Below are positions 1-8,740 of a stretch of 34,993 bases of DNA, one piece after another. The notes under the pieces were generated by a model. That model saw nothing but the letters and a program-made list of their open reading frames with translations, was not told where the DNA came from and searched no databases. Positions within the stretch are counted from its first letter, which is position 1. Every line of letters begins with the position of its first letter. Source of the DNA: an uncultured Rhodospirillaceae bacterium (GTDB taxonomy: Bacteria > Pseudomonadota > Alphaproteobacteria > Reyranellales > Reyranellaceae); the NCBI GenBank assembly GCA_945952105.1, contig CAMFGZ010000037.1:1-34993 (forward strand), read 5' to 3'. Both the position numbers and the translations under genes were made by a program.

Positions 1-3
1 TGC

Positions 4-55
4 AACTACATCCAAAACGCCGGATATGCTCACGTCAAAACGTGAAACGCTCTAA
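4..55. repeat. Left copy of 52-bp terminal inverted repeat
   Basis: These 52 bases are the exact reverse complement of 34942-34993 at the other end of the window; the match breaks at base 56. Inside the repeat, TCACGT (30-35) and ACGTGA (40-45) form a 6-bp stem around a CAAA loop. The element is AT-richer than its surroundings and lies outside coding sequence here. It looks like a dispersed intergenic repeat; whether further copies exist elsewhere cannot be seen from this window. Confidence 0.9.
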
Positions 56-60
56 GAGCT

Positions 61-98
61 TCATTAGGGCGCGCCACTGGAGTGGCGCGCCCCATTGA
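61..98. repeat. REP-like palindrome, copy A
   Basis: GGGCGCGCCAC (67-77) pairs perfectly with GTGGCGCGCCC (82-92) around a TGGA loop, flanked by TCATTA and CATTGA. The same core and flanks recur twice at 8661-8740. It starts 10 bases beyond the stop codon of the minus-strand MAPEG gene, so it may also stop transcription or protect the mRNA 3' end. There is no T-run, so it is not a standard intrinsic terminator. Confidence 0.75.
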
Positions 99-107
99 TG
101 GTCTTCG

Positions 108-503
108 CTACATCGCCTTCAGCAATTCGATGGCGATCAGGACCATGCCGATGACCGACACGAACCAGGCCAGCGTGCGCAGCCACGCGATGCCCGCGAC
201 ATAAATCACGGCATAGGCGACGCGGCCCCAGAAGAAGATCGCCGCGCCCATCGCCGTCATGGCATTGGCTTTGCCGGCCACGGCCGCGATCAGGACAAGG
301 GCCGCGAACAGCACCATGTTCTCGATCATGTTGAGATGGGCGCGCTTGGCACGCCCGGCCCACCCCCTGATCTCGGGCAGGCCTTCGCGATTTCCGGCCA
401 GCGTGGGCAGGCCGACCGCCTGGTTGGCGCCCATGGCCGCCACCAGCATCTGGACGAACGTCAGGATCACGGAAAAGAGGAGGTATTTCAGGTCCGGAGA
501 CAT
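108..503 (-). CDS. MAPEG family membrane protein
   Basis: The 131-residue product is an integral membrane protein of the MAPEG type (membrane-associated proteins in eicosanoid and glutathione metabolism). The family signature is visible around residues 52-65, where arginines are followed by A-H-x-N-x-x-E-N. About four hydrophobic segments cover the chain, matching the usual family size of 120-150 residues. A GGGAGAA ribosome site precedes the ATG. It begins 18 bases after the uracil phosphoribosyltransferase gene on the same strand, so co-transcription is likely, but no metabolic link to uracil is known. Bacterial MAPEG proteins mostly lack a defined substrate; a glutathione-dependent role is only a family expectation. 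Confidence 0.85.
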   Translation of the reverse strand: MSPDLKYLLFSVILTFVQMLVAAMGANQAVGLPTLAGNREGLPEIRGWAGRAKRAHLNMIENMVLFAALVLIAAVAGKANAMTAMGAAIFFWGRVAYAVIYVAGIAWLRTLAWFVSVIGMVLIAIELLKAM

Positions 504-521
504 CGATGTTTCTCCCGTTTG

Positions 522-1160
522 TTATTTGGTCCCGAAGAGACGGTCGCCCGCATCGCCGAGCCCGGGAACAATATACCCGTGATCGTTGAGTTTTGCATCG
601 ATCGCTGCCGCGAAGACCGGGACGTCGGGATGGACCTCGGCGAAGGCCCGCGCGCCCTGCTCCGAGCCCAGCACGCAGATGAACTTGATCCGCCTGGCCC
701 CGGATTCCTTCAGCCGGTCGACCGCCGCGATGGCCGAATGGGCCGTCGCCAGCATCGGGTCGCAGACGATGACGTCGCGGTCGGAAATGTCCTGCGGGAT
801 CTTCAGGTAATACTCGACCGCCTGCAGCGTCCGCGGATCGCGATAGAGGCCGACATGGCCCACCCGAGCGAGCGGCACCAGGTCGATGACGCCCTCGGCG
901 AGGCCCAGACCCGCCCGCAGGATCGGAACGACGACCAGCTTCTTGCCGTCGAGCATAGGTGCGTCCATCGCCTCGATCGGCGTCTCGATGCGCGCCTGCA
1001 TCATCGGCAGATCTCGCGTCGCGTCGTAGCCCAGCAGCAACCCGATCTCGCGCAGCAGGCGCCTGAAGTTCGTGCTCGAGGTCGCCTTGTCGCGCAGCTT
1101 GGTGAGCTTGTGCTGCACCAGCGGATGCGACACGACATGGATCGAGTGCGGCAATGACAT
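522..1160 (-). CDS. upp: Uracil phosphoribosyltransferase (URC6-like role likely)
   Basis: The 212-residue enzyme should convert uracil and PRPP to UMP and pyrophosphate in the cytoplasm. Length and layout are typical of Upp. The C-terminal uracil-binding stretch NDHGYIVPGLGDAGDRLFGT (about 192-211) is intact. The PRPP loop is DPMLATAHSA (134-143), where most relatives have G after LAT, so Ala140-His141 is unusual. The ATG has a GGGGAG ribosome site. The gene follows URC4 by 18 bases and lies in one run with URC1 and URC4. In Lachancea kluyveri the uracil phosphoribosyltransferase URC6 starts uracil degradation, so here the enzyme probably feeds catabolism as well as, or instead of, salvage. 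The family call is secure; the catabolic role is inferred from context. Confidence 0.93.
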   Translation of the reverse strand: MSLPHSIHVVSHPLVQHKLTKLRDKATSSTNFRRLLREIGLLLGYDATRDLPMMQARIETPIEAMDAPMLDGKKLVVVPILRAGLGLAEGVIDLVPLARVGHVGLYRDPRTLQAVEYYLKIPQDISDRDVIVCDPMLATAHSAIAAVDRLKESGARRIKFICVLGSEQGARAFAEVHPDVPVFAAAIDAKLNDHGYIVPGLGDAGDRLFGTK

Positions 1161-1178
1161 CGTCTTCTCCCCAAAATC

Positions 1179-2327
1179 CTAGAACACCGTTCCGTCGCTT
1201 TCGACGGTGATGGGTGGCCCCCCGCCGGGACGGCGCTCGGCCGCCAGGCGGCGACCCGCAAACCACGTGCCGGCTTCCAGTACCTTCACGAGCGGCAGGC
1301 GCGCGGCATCCATCCCGAGATGCAGGCGGACATGCCCGGCGATCTGGTCGAGCAGCGCCACGGTGAGCGCCCGCCATTCCACGATCGCCTCGTCGCTGGC
1401 TGCGAACCTGTTCTCCAGCAGCGCGCGCTGCTTGGGCCGCAGCGCCCCGGCATCGATCAGCAGGCCGCCGTTGCGATACTCGGGCAGGCCGGTCAATGCA
1501 TCGAGGGCCGCGACCTTCAGGCCCGCACCCTCGATCGGCTCGACCATCGAATAGCTCATCCATTGCGAGAGCTTGTGGAAGGGCACCAGCCCGATCACCG
1601 GATGCTCCCACACATCGCCGCGCGGTGAGGGCCAGATCGGCGAGAGCCTGTCGAGCACGGCGGCCAGAATGGCTTCGGCCTTCACCTCGTTGCCGGTCGC
1701 CACGATGTCGAACAGCGCGCCCGGCCGCTCCAGTCCGACACTGCCCAGCTTGCGCAGCAACTCGGCCCGGCCCTCGAGGCCAAGCAGCGGATTGTGCGCC
1801 TTCACCTGGAAACCCATCGCGATGTCCATGGGCGTGAGCTTCGCCAGCCGCTCGGCATCGACCCGCAGCGGATCGCCCTCGGCATCGCGGCTGAAGGCGC
1901 CGTTGGCGAACATGTGCAGGCTGGCGACGCCCAGCCCCTCCGAGCGGGCATAGGTTTCGCCTGTTCCCGGCTCGCGATAGCTCCAGTCGGGTCCCGCACC
2001 AGCATCGAGCAGCACCGACACGACCGCGAGGTCCATGCGGCGGCGCGCGATCTCCTCGGCCGGCAGATGGTTCAGTTGCCCGGCCAGCGCGCTCCAGCGA
2101 TCGCGACCGCCGACTTCGAAATGCCGCCAGCGTGAATGGAACGGAATCGCCGCCGGGTTGGGAAAGCGCTCACGCGCGGCGGCAAGCGTCGCCTGCACCG
2201 CGGCCTCGAGCCCGTTGGCGTCGAACTGGAACCACTGGGATCGTCCGTCGACGACATACTTCAGGACCATGGCTGCCCGCTCGCGGATGGCGGCGGGCGT
2301 GCGCAGGTAGGCCAGATCGTTTCTCAA
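1179..2327 (-). CDS. URC4/Urg3 family protein (DUF1688), uracil catabolism
   Basis: The 382-residue protein belongs to the DUF1688 family, named URC4 in Lachancea kluyveri and Urg3 in fission yeast, which is required for the URC pathway of uracil degradation but whose chemistry is not settled. Family landmarks include the N-terminal LRTPAAIRERA segment (8-18), a conserved H-S-R-W-R-H-F-E stretch near residue 64, and a C-terminal E-x-G-T-W-x-A-G-R segment near 352. The only start that keeps the family N-terminus is TTG at 2327, without a clear ribosome site. It sits between URC1 and upp in the same direction, an arrangement that supports a shared pathway. Confidence 0.88.
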   Translation of the reverse strand: MRNDLAYLRTPAAIRERAAMVLKYVVDGRSQWFQFDANGLEAAVQATLAAARERFPNPAAIPFHSRWRHFEVGGRDRWSALAGQLNHLPAEEIARRRMDLAVVSVLLDAGAGPDWSYREPGTGETYARSEGLGVASLHMFANGAFSRDAEGDPLRVDAERLAKLTPMDIAMGFQVKAHNPLLGLEGRAELLRKLGSVGLERPGALFDIVATGNEVKAEAILAAVLDRLSPIWPSPRGDVWEHPVIGLVPFHKLSQWMSYSMVEPIEGAGLKVAALDALTGLPEYRNGGLLIDAGALRPKQRALLENRFAASDEAIVEWRALTVALLDQIAGHVRLHLGMDAARLPLVKVLEAGTWFAGRRLAAERRPGGGPPITVESDGTVF

Positions 2328-2360
2328 GAGGTGCGTCCGCGAACAGGCTTCACCCCGAGA

Positions 2361-2398
2361 GTGGCGAAGGATTCTTCGCTGCGCCCGGGACGACAGAA
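2361..2398 (-). repeat. Candidate dispersed repeat between URC1 and URC4
   Basis: Read on the minus strand, this gap carries TGTCGTCCCGGGCGCAGCGA followed by AGAATCCTTCG. It closely resembles the widespread intergenic repeat type TGTCATCCTGAGCGCAGCGAAGAATC. CGAAG (2365-2369) and CTTCG (2374-2378) form a small hairpin with a GATT loop. It lies in the 78-base gap inside the URC run and could affect processing or relative expression of the genes. Resemblance is from memory of the motif, not a search. Confidence 0.5.
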
Positions 2399-2405
2399 AA
2401 ACGAG

Positions 2406-3641
<1,236 letters not shown>

Positions 3642-3801
3642 ATGCTTTCCGGTCCTCTGGGAGCGGGAAAGCGAGGAAGCTTACAGCGGCCAGATGACCA
3701 AAGGAAGACGCTGGCACGACCCGCCTGAGGCATGCCTACCGTGACTTTCATGGCCCCTGACGAAGAACACCGCCCCTGCTGCTACGGCTCCGGTGCGTCG
3801 A

Positions 3802-4173
3802 CTACTTTCCGCCGCCGCCGCCCCCGCCGCCATCACCCCCGCTGCCATCGCCGCCAACCCCACCATCACCACCAACGGCATCGTCGCCATGGCCGTAATG
3901 GCCGACATCGCCACCACCAGAGATCTCGATCGAGAAGCCGCCCCATGAAATGCCTCGATCCACGTTCGTACCGTCCGTCTCCGGCCAGGCCTTGGAGGCG
4001 ATGCCCGCCGCGATGGAGCCGACAACGGCACCGGCAAGGAGGCTACCGACCCATGCGTCACTGTTCTCTGCCAACGGATTCACGACATAGACCAGGGCGC
4101 GCACGACCATGGTGATCACCGCGATAAGCACCGGCTGAAGAACCAAGGACGGGATTACGATTCTATGTGGCAC
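3802..4173 (-). CDS. Small membrane protein with glycine-rich C-terminus
   Basis: This 123-residue reading frame starts at GTG (4173); an in-frame stop lies seven codons upstream. Residues 7-30 form one hydrophobic segment and residues 40-60 a second, alanine/glycine-rich one. From about residue 85 the chain is almost only Gly, Asp and Val, ending in eight glycines and one lysine. No enzyme family is recognised. Proteins with a membrane segment and a Gly/Asp tail occur in many alphaproteobacteria as hypothetical proteins. It has no clear ribosome site and the repetitive GCC/ACC codons on the opposite strand could give an open frame by chance, so confidence is moderate. It is upstream of, and parallel to, the URC genes. 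Confidence 0.5.
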   Translation of the reverse strand: MPHRIVIPSLVLQPVLIAVITMVVRALVYVVNPLAENSDAWVGSLLAGAVVGSIAAGIASKAWPETDGTNVDRGISWGGFSIEISGGGDVGHYGHGDDAVGGDGGVGGDGSGGDGGGGGGGGK

Positions 4174-4410
4174 GGGTGCGATAAGTGTTCGTCATACTAC
4201 CCGTTCTCAAACGGGAGAATCTGCACACAGTAGAGATCCTTCTCGAAATACAACACGCCCGCAGATGATGATCCATCTTCCCGCTCCGCAAACGGAGTGC
4301 TAGCGTTCGTTCCGTGACGGCACCTCGCACACGAGTTGCCGTAACTCACACAGAGTGAAACGGCGCGGCACAAGCGCCGACAGGAAGAACGATACGGGGG
4401 AGGACGGCGG
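4174..4410. promoter_or_regulatory. Intergenic leader region before ABC operon
   Basis: This divergent, lower-GC gap must hold the promoter for the ABC operon that starts at 4411. Three small inverted repeats are visible: CCCGTT/AACGGG (4200-4205 and 4210-4215), GAGTT/AACTC (4333-4337 and 4343-4347) and GGCGC/GCGCC (4362-4366 and 4374-4378). The last two would lie in the operon's 5' leader. A GGGGGAGG ribosome site is at 4396-4403. No confident -35/-10 pair could be assigned. Confidence 0.4.
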
Positions 4411-5304
4411 GTGACGCCAGCGCGACGACCCATGTTCGGCGAGCAACAGCGCTTCATGCTGCTGCTGATCACGCCTGCCGTGCTTCTGCTCACCCTCTTC
4501 CAGGTCGTGCCGATCGTGATCGGCGCCAATGCGAGCTTCCGCGACTGGGCGCTCTACAATCCCAAGAAGACCTGGGTCGGGCTCGATCACTACAAGTCGG
4601 TCATCACCGATCCCGCCTTCCTCGAAGTCGTGCTGCCCAACACCTTCATCTTCATGGTGCTGAGCGTGGCCGGCGCGCTGGTCCTGGGGCTGGGCCTCGC
4701 CCTCCTCCTCAACCGGCCGTTCCGTGGCCAGAAGATCGTGCAGACCGTGCTGATGGTGCCGCTGATGGTGGCGCCGGTGATCGCCGCCATCATGATGCGC
4801 TGGATGTTCAACGACCAGTTCGGGGTCGTGAACGCCGTACTCGAGGGGCTGGGCCTCGAAGGCCAGCCCTGGCTGGTCGAGCGCTGGAGCGCCTTCGGCA
4901 TCATCGTCCTGACCGACATCTGGCTGTGGACGCCGTGGTTCACCCTGCTCCTGCTGGCGGGGCTTCAGAGCCTGCCCAAGGAACCGTTCGAGGCGGCCGA
5001 GATCGACGGCACCTCGACCTGGCGCGTGTTCAGTCACCTTACCCTGCCGATGCTGCAGCCGGTGATCGTGGTCTGCGTCGTGATCCGCGCCATCGACGCG
5101 TTCCGCACCTTCGACATCGTGTGGACCCTGACCGGCGGGGGCCCCGGCCGTTCCACCGAACTGTTCAGCCTCTACGCCTACGTGCTCGCCTTCCTGAACC
5201 TCGACCTCGGTCGCGGCTCGGCGGCGGCCATCGTGGGCGGTCTCATCATCCTCGTGGTCGGCATCGGTCTTTACCGCATCGTCGACCGCGTCACGAAGGC
5301 CTGA
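4411..5304 (+). CDS. CUT1-type ABC transporter permease 1 (MalF/UgpA-like)
   Basis: The 297-residue inner-membrane protein has six hydrophobic segments, starting at about residue 14. The cytoplasmic EAA loop that docks on the ATPase reads EAAEIDGTSTWRVFSHLTLP (about 194-213). This is the MalF/UgpA half of a carbohydrate-type importer. The start is GTG at 4411, seven bases after GGGGGAGG; an ATG at 4432 is a possible alternative. It is the first gene of an operon with a second permease four bases downstream, a binding protein and an ATPase. The substrate is not evident; sugars, polyols or glycerol phosphate are the usual cargo of the subfamily. Confidence 0.92.
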   Translation: MTPARRPMFGEQQRFMLLLITPAVLLLTLFQVVPIVIGANASFRDWALYNPKKTWVGLDHYKSVITDPAFLEVVLPNTFIFMVLSVAGALVLGLGLALLLNRPFRGQKIVQTVLMVPLMVAPVIAAIMMRWMFNDQFGVVNAVLEGLGLEGQPWLVERWSAFGIIVLTDIWLWTPWFTLLLLAGLQSLPKEPFEAAEIDGTSTWRVFSHLTLPMLQPVIVVCVVIRAIDAFRTFDIVWTLTGGGPGRSTELFSLYAYVLAFLNLDLGRGSAAAIVGGLIILVVGIGLYRIVDRVTKA

Positions 5305-5308
5305 TCCT

Positions 5309-6145
5309 ATGGCGATGGTCCGCCGCTCCCTGATGTTCTCCAGCCTGCCCAAGGGCGCGCGCCGCCTGCTGTTCGGGCTGGCCCTGTTCGGTATCTGCTT
5401 CGCCTTCGCCTTCCCGGTCCTGTGGCTGATCCTGACCTCGCTGCGGCCGGAATCGGGCGTCTACTACGTCCATCGCGGCACCGAGTTCACCCTCGCGAGC
5501 TTCGCCGAGGTGCTGCAGGACGACCGGCTGATCCACGCCTTCATCAACTCGGCCATCATCTCGACCCTGGCGACGATCTTCTCGCTGCTGGTGACCGTGT
5601 CGAGCGGCTACATGCTGTCGCGCTTCAAGGGACCGGCGGCGCAGACCTGGTTCGGCACGATCTACGTGTTTCGCTGCGTCCCCTACATCTCCTGGGTCCT
5701 GCCGCTCTACTTCGTGGCCCAGAGCTGGGGCCTCTACGACACCTATCTCGGCCTGCTGCTGCCGCACATCGCCGTGCACATCTGCTTCTTCTCCTGGCTG
5801 ATGAAGGGCTTCTTCGACGGCATCGACCCGTCGATGGAGCACGCCGCGCTGATCGACGGCTGCACGCGTTGGGGCGCCTTCGTGCGGGTGGCGCTGCCGT
5901 CGGCGATCCCGGCGATTTCGGCCCTGGCCGTCCTGTGTTGGCTGTTCACCTGGAACGAGTTCCTGTTTGCGCTGATCCTGACCGGCAACAAGGTGCCGGT
6001 GATCACCGTCGTGATGGCGCAGTTCGTCACCGAGATGGGCTTGCGCTGGAACCTGATGGCCGCGACCGCTGTCATGGCGCTGGTGCCCGCCTTCCTGCTG
6101 GCCCTGTTTGGCCAGAAGTACGTGATCCGGGGTCTCAGGATCTGA
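5309..6145 (+). CDS. CUT1-type ABC transporter permease 2 (MalG/UgpE-like)
   Basis: The 278-residue partner permease has six predicted membrane segments and the second EAA-type loop, seen as EHAALIDGCTRWGAFVRVAL (about 176-195). It starts with ATG four bases after the first permease, implying translational coupling. Together the two form the heterodimeric channel. The length matches MalG/UgpE relatives. No sequence anomalies are visible. Confidence 0.92.
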   Translation: MAMVRRSLMFSSLPKGARRLLFGLALFGICFAFAFPVLWLILTSLRPESGVYYVHRGTEFTLASFAEVLQDDRLIHAFINSAIISTLATIFSLLVTVSSGYMLSRFKGPAAQTWFGTIYVFRCVPYISWVLPLYFVAQSWGLYDTYLGLLLPHIAVHICFFSWLMKGFFDGIDPSMEHAALIDGCTRWGAFVRVALPSAIPAISALAVLCWLFTWNEFLFALILTGNKVPVITVVMAQFVTEMGLRWNLMAATAVMALVPAFLLALFGQKYVIRGLRI

Positions 6146-6184
6146 CAACAAGACAAGACGACAATCACCCGAGGAGGAAACGAG

Positions 6185-7480
6185 ATGAGCGTAAGACGTA
6201 GGACACTGGCTGCATTGGCAGCCGCCGCCGGACTGCTCGTCGCAGGCGGGGCCAATGCCCAGGCCGTCAAGGAACTGCGGATCGGCTACCAGCCGAGCCC
6301 GATCCAGGACGCCTCGATCGCCATGTTCGAGACCTGGGGTGCCAAGAACGGCATCAAGATCGTGAAGGTGCCGAACTCCTACGGCGTCTACGTCGAGAAG
6401 ATGACGGCGTCGCTGACCTCGAACTCCGACCAGTACGACGTCATCTGGCACAATGACGACTGGGGCCAGCTCTGGGCGCACCTGCTCGAGCCGACCGATG
6501 ACGTGCCGGGCCTGCAGTTCGCCGAGAAGTGGGGCATGGACAAGGTCGTGTTCGGCAATGCGCAGGGCCAGAACACCGTCGTACCGATGGGCCAGACCTT
6601 CAGCGTGTTCTTCTACCGCTCCGACCTGGTGCAGCCCAACGAAGTGCCGAAAACGCTCGCCGAAGTCGTCGACATGAGCAAGAAGCTGCAGGCCGCCAAC
6701 AAGGTGAAGTTCGGCTATGTCGGCGCCATGTCGATGAACAACAGCTGGTTCAGCTGGTTCTGGTCGATGTGGGGCAACAATTGCGACGTGCTGATGCCGT
6801 TCTACGAGCGCGACAACAAGGTGCTGGCGCAGAACGGCTGGAAGTCGGGCCTCGCCGAGCCCTGCATGAAGCAGACGGCCGAATACTGGTGGGACGCGAT
6901 CAACACCCACAAGATCTCGCCGCGCGGCATGCCGGCCTACGACCGCAACGAAGCGAATGCGGTGTTCATGGCGGGCGACGCCGCCTTCACCGTGGCAGAT
7001 TCGCTGTGGTGGGGCACCTTCAACGATCCCGCGAAATCCAAGGTCGTGGGAAAAGTCGCTGCGGCCCGCTTCCCGCTCGGTCCCAACCGCCAGAAGAACT
7101 TCGCCTGGGACGACATCTGGGGCTGGGCAATCCCGAAGTCGATCTCCCCCGAGCGCAAGGCGCTGGCCAAGCAGATGCTGGGCGCGATGATGATGGACGA
7201 GGAAGGCCAGATGAAGCTGTGGAAGGCGACCGGCGCGCCGCCGCCCAACACACAGTTCTGGGACAAGATTGCGGCCCAGGATCCGTTCATGAAGCTCTTG
7301 AAGGAAGCGGCCCTCGACTCGCCCGACAAGGTGCGCGGCGCCTACTACTTCCCGCAGTGGCCGGCGGTGCATAAGGCGTTCAACGACGCCGTCACCAAGG
7401 CCGTGACCGGCAAGCGCGAGGATATCGGCAAGGTCCTTGCCGACGGCGCGCCGCTCGTCACCAAGGCGGCGACGCCCTAG
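6185..7480 (+). CDS. ABC transporter extracellular solute-binding protein (CUT1 type)
   Basis: The 431-residue periplasmic protein delivers the substrate to the two upstream permeases. Residues 1-26 form a signal peptide with an RRR start, a hydrophobic Ala/Leu core and cleavage after GANA-Q. The mature part has features of family 1 solute-binding proteins: Y-D-V-I-W near 80, many aromatic residues such as the W-F-S-W-F-W-S-M-W stretch near 184 that could stack on a sugar-like ligand, and a W-A-I-P segment near 317. The ATG follows a strong GAGGAGG site (6171-6177). Family membership is clear; the ligand cannot be named. Confidence 0.9.
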   Translation: MSVRRRTLAALAAAAGLLVAGGANAQAVKELRIGYQPSPIQDASIAMFETWGAKNGIKIVKVPNSYGVYVEKMTASLTSNSDQYDVIWHNDDWGQLWAHLLEPTDDVPGLQFAEKWGMDKVVFGNAQGQNTVVPMGQTFSVFFYRSDLVQPNEVPKTLAEVVDMSKKLQAANKVKFGYVGAMSMNNSWFSWFWSMWGNNCDVLMPFYERDNKVLAQNGWKSGLAEPCMKQTAEYWWDAINTHKISPRGMPAYDRNEANAVFMAGDAAFTVADSLWWGTFNDPAKSKVVGKVAAARFPLGPNRQKNFAWDDIWGWAIPKSISPERKALAKQMLGAMMMDEEGQMKLWKATGAPPPNTQFWDKIAAQDPFMKLLKEAALDSPDKVRGAYYFPQWPAVHKAFNDAVTKAVTGKREDIGKVLADGAPLVTKAATP

Positions 7481-7497
7481 CAGCCCGAAGCGATACC

Positions 7498-7523
7498 CCC
7501 CGCCGCGCGATCGTGCGGCGGGG
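7498..7523 (+). other. Intercistronic GC hairpin after the binding-protein gene
   Basis: CCCCGCCGC (7498-7506) pairs perfectly with GCGGCGGGG (7515-7523) around an 8-base loop. It lies 17 bases after the binding-protein stop codon and 36 bases before the ATPase start, with no T-run. Such hairpins often protect the upstream mRNA and keep binding protein more abundant than the ATPase; that role is inferred. Confidence 0.65.
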
Positions 7524-7559
7524 TCATCACGCGCAGCGTAGAATCAAGGTCGGCGGATC

Positions 7560-8654
7560 ATGGCAGCGATCGTACTGGACAAGCTCAACAAGCATTACGG
7601 CGCGCTACACCACGCCGTGAAAGATGTCGATCTCACCATTGCCGACAAGGAGTTCGTCGCGCTGGTCGGTCCGTCGGGCTGCGGCAAGTCCACGACCCTG
7701 CGCATGATCGCGGGCCTGGAGGACATCAGCGGCGGCGAGATCCGCATCGATGGCCGGGTCGTCAACAACCTTCCGCCGCGCGATCGCGACATCGCGATGG
7801 TGTTCCAGAACTACGCGCTCTACCAGCACATGAGCGTCTACGACAATCTGGCCTTCGGCCTGCGCAACAAGAAGATGCCGGAAGCCGAGATCAAGGCCGC
7901 GATCGACCGTGCCGCGGCGATCCTTGGCCTGCACGAGCTGATGAAGCGCAAGCCGCGCCAGCTCTCGGGCGGCCAGCAGCAGCGAGTGGCGCTCGGCCGG
8001 TGCATCGTGCGCAACCCGCTGGTCTTCCTGTTCGACGAACCGCTCTCCAACCTCGATGCCAAGCTGCGCGCCCAGATGCGCATCGAGATCAAGCGGCTGC
8101 ACGCGCAGCTTCCCACTACTTCGGTGTTCGTGACCCACGACCAGGTCGAGGCGATGACCCTGGGCGACCGTGTCGTGGTGATGAAGGACGGCCGCGTCCA
8201 GCAGGCCGGCACGCCGCTCACGGTCTATGGCAATCCGGTCAACAAGTTCGTCGCGGGCTTCATCGGCGCGCCGGCAATGAACTTCCTCGACGTCGCGATC
8301 GCGCAGGAAGCCGGCACGATCGTCGCGCAGTCGGCCGCGGTGAAGCTCGCCGTCACCGAGCCCAGCGGCCGCGCCCTCGAAGCCTATGTCGGCCGCCGCG
8401 TGGTGATGGGCCTGCGGCCCGAGCATCTCGTGCTGGGCGACGGTGTCGTGAGCCGCAGCTTCGCGGCCAAGGTCGAGGTGGTGGAACAGCTCGGCTCCGA
8501 GATCCTGCTCGAAACCAGAGTGGGCGATGCCCGCGTCACCGCCGCCCGCGTGCCCCCTGAGTCGGCCATCGCCGCCGGCGACCAGGTGCGCCTCTCGATC
8601 CAGCCCGGCCGCCTCCACTTCTTCGATCCCGAGACGGAGATCGCGATCACCTGA
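7560..8654 (+). CDS. ABC transporter ATPase, MalK/UgpC-like
   Basis: The 364-residue ATPase powers the importer encoded just upstream. Walker A is GPSGCGKST (37-45), the signature LSGGQ is at 135-139, Walker B FLFDEP at 156-161 and the switch histidine at 193. The C-terminal third (about 240-364) matches the MalK-type regulatory TOBE domain, including G-L-R-P-E-H near 284. The length is typical. It completes a permease-permease-binding protein-ATPase operon. Stand-alone cross-use by other CUT1 systems is possible but cannot be shown. Confidence 0.94.
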   Translation: MAAIVLDKLNKHYGALHHAVKDVDLTIADKEFVALVGPSGCGKSTTLRMIAGLEDISGGEIRIDGRVVNNLPPRDRDIAMVFQNYALYQHMSVYDNLAFGLRNKKMPEAEIKAAIDRAAAILGLHELMKRKPRQLSGGQQQRVALGRCIVRNPLVFLFDEPLSNLDAKLRAQMRIEIKRLHAQLPTTSVFVTHDQVEAMTLGDRVVVMKDGRVQQAGTPLTVYGNPVNKFVAGFIGAPAMNFLDVAIAQEAGTIVAQSAAVKLAVTEPSGRALEAYVGRRVVMGLRPEHLVLGDGVVSRSFAAKVEVVEQLGSEILLETRVGDARVTAARVPPESAIAAGDQVRLSIQPGRLHFFDPETEIAIT

Positions 8655-8660
8655 GGCGCC

Positions 8661-8740
8661 TCATTGGAGCGCGCAACTCCAGTTGCGCTCATGTCTCGGC
8701 ATCGGAAGAAGAGCGCCACTGGAGTGGCGCGCTCCAATGA
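8661..8740. repeat. Paired REP-like palindromes (BIME-like), copies B and C
   Basis: Two inverted copies, 8661-8690 and 8711-8740, match in 28 of 30 positions around a 20-base spacer. Each has its own hairpin: GCGCAAC/GTTGCGC (8671-8677 and 8682-8688) and GCGCCAC/GTGGCGC (8713-8719 and 8724-8730). The only two differences are paired (A8675-T8684 versus C8717-G8726), so base pairing is preserved. The unit fills the gap between two convergent stop codons and may act as a bidirectional terminator or mRNA end. The same core is at 61-98. Confidence 0.85.

Noticed and set aside
64..1611. Open frame of 515 codons on the minus strand
   Set aside because: Overlaps three real genes in another frame and is arginine/glycine-rich without motifs.
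3810..3900. Short tandem repeat or CRISPR-like array
   Set aside because: The GCC/ACC-rich stretch is codon repetition of the glycine tail, without spacers or regular units.
5291..7372. Open frame of 693 codons on the minus strand
   Set aside because: It is antisense to the second permease and the binding protein, is rich in Arg, His and Gly with no domain, and the plus-strand genes have motifs and ribosome sites.
7498..7523. Rho-independent terminator after the binding protein
   Set aside because: The stem is strong but no T-run follows, and the ATPase of the same system lies just downstream.
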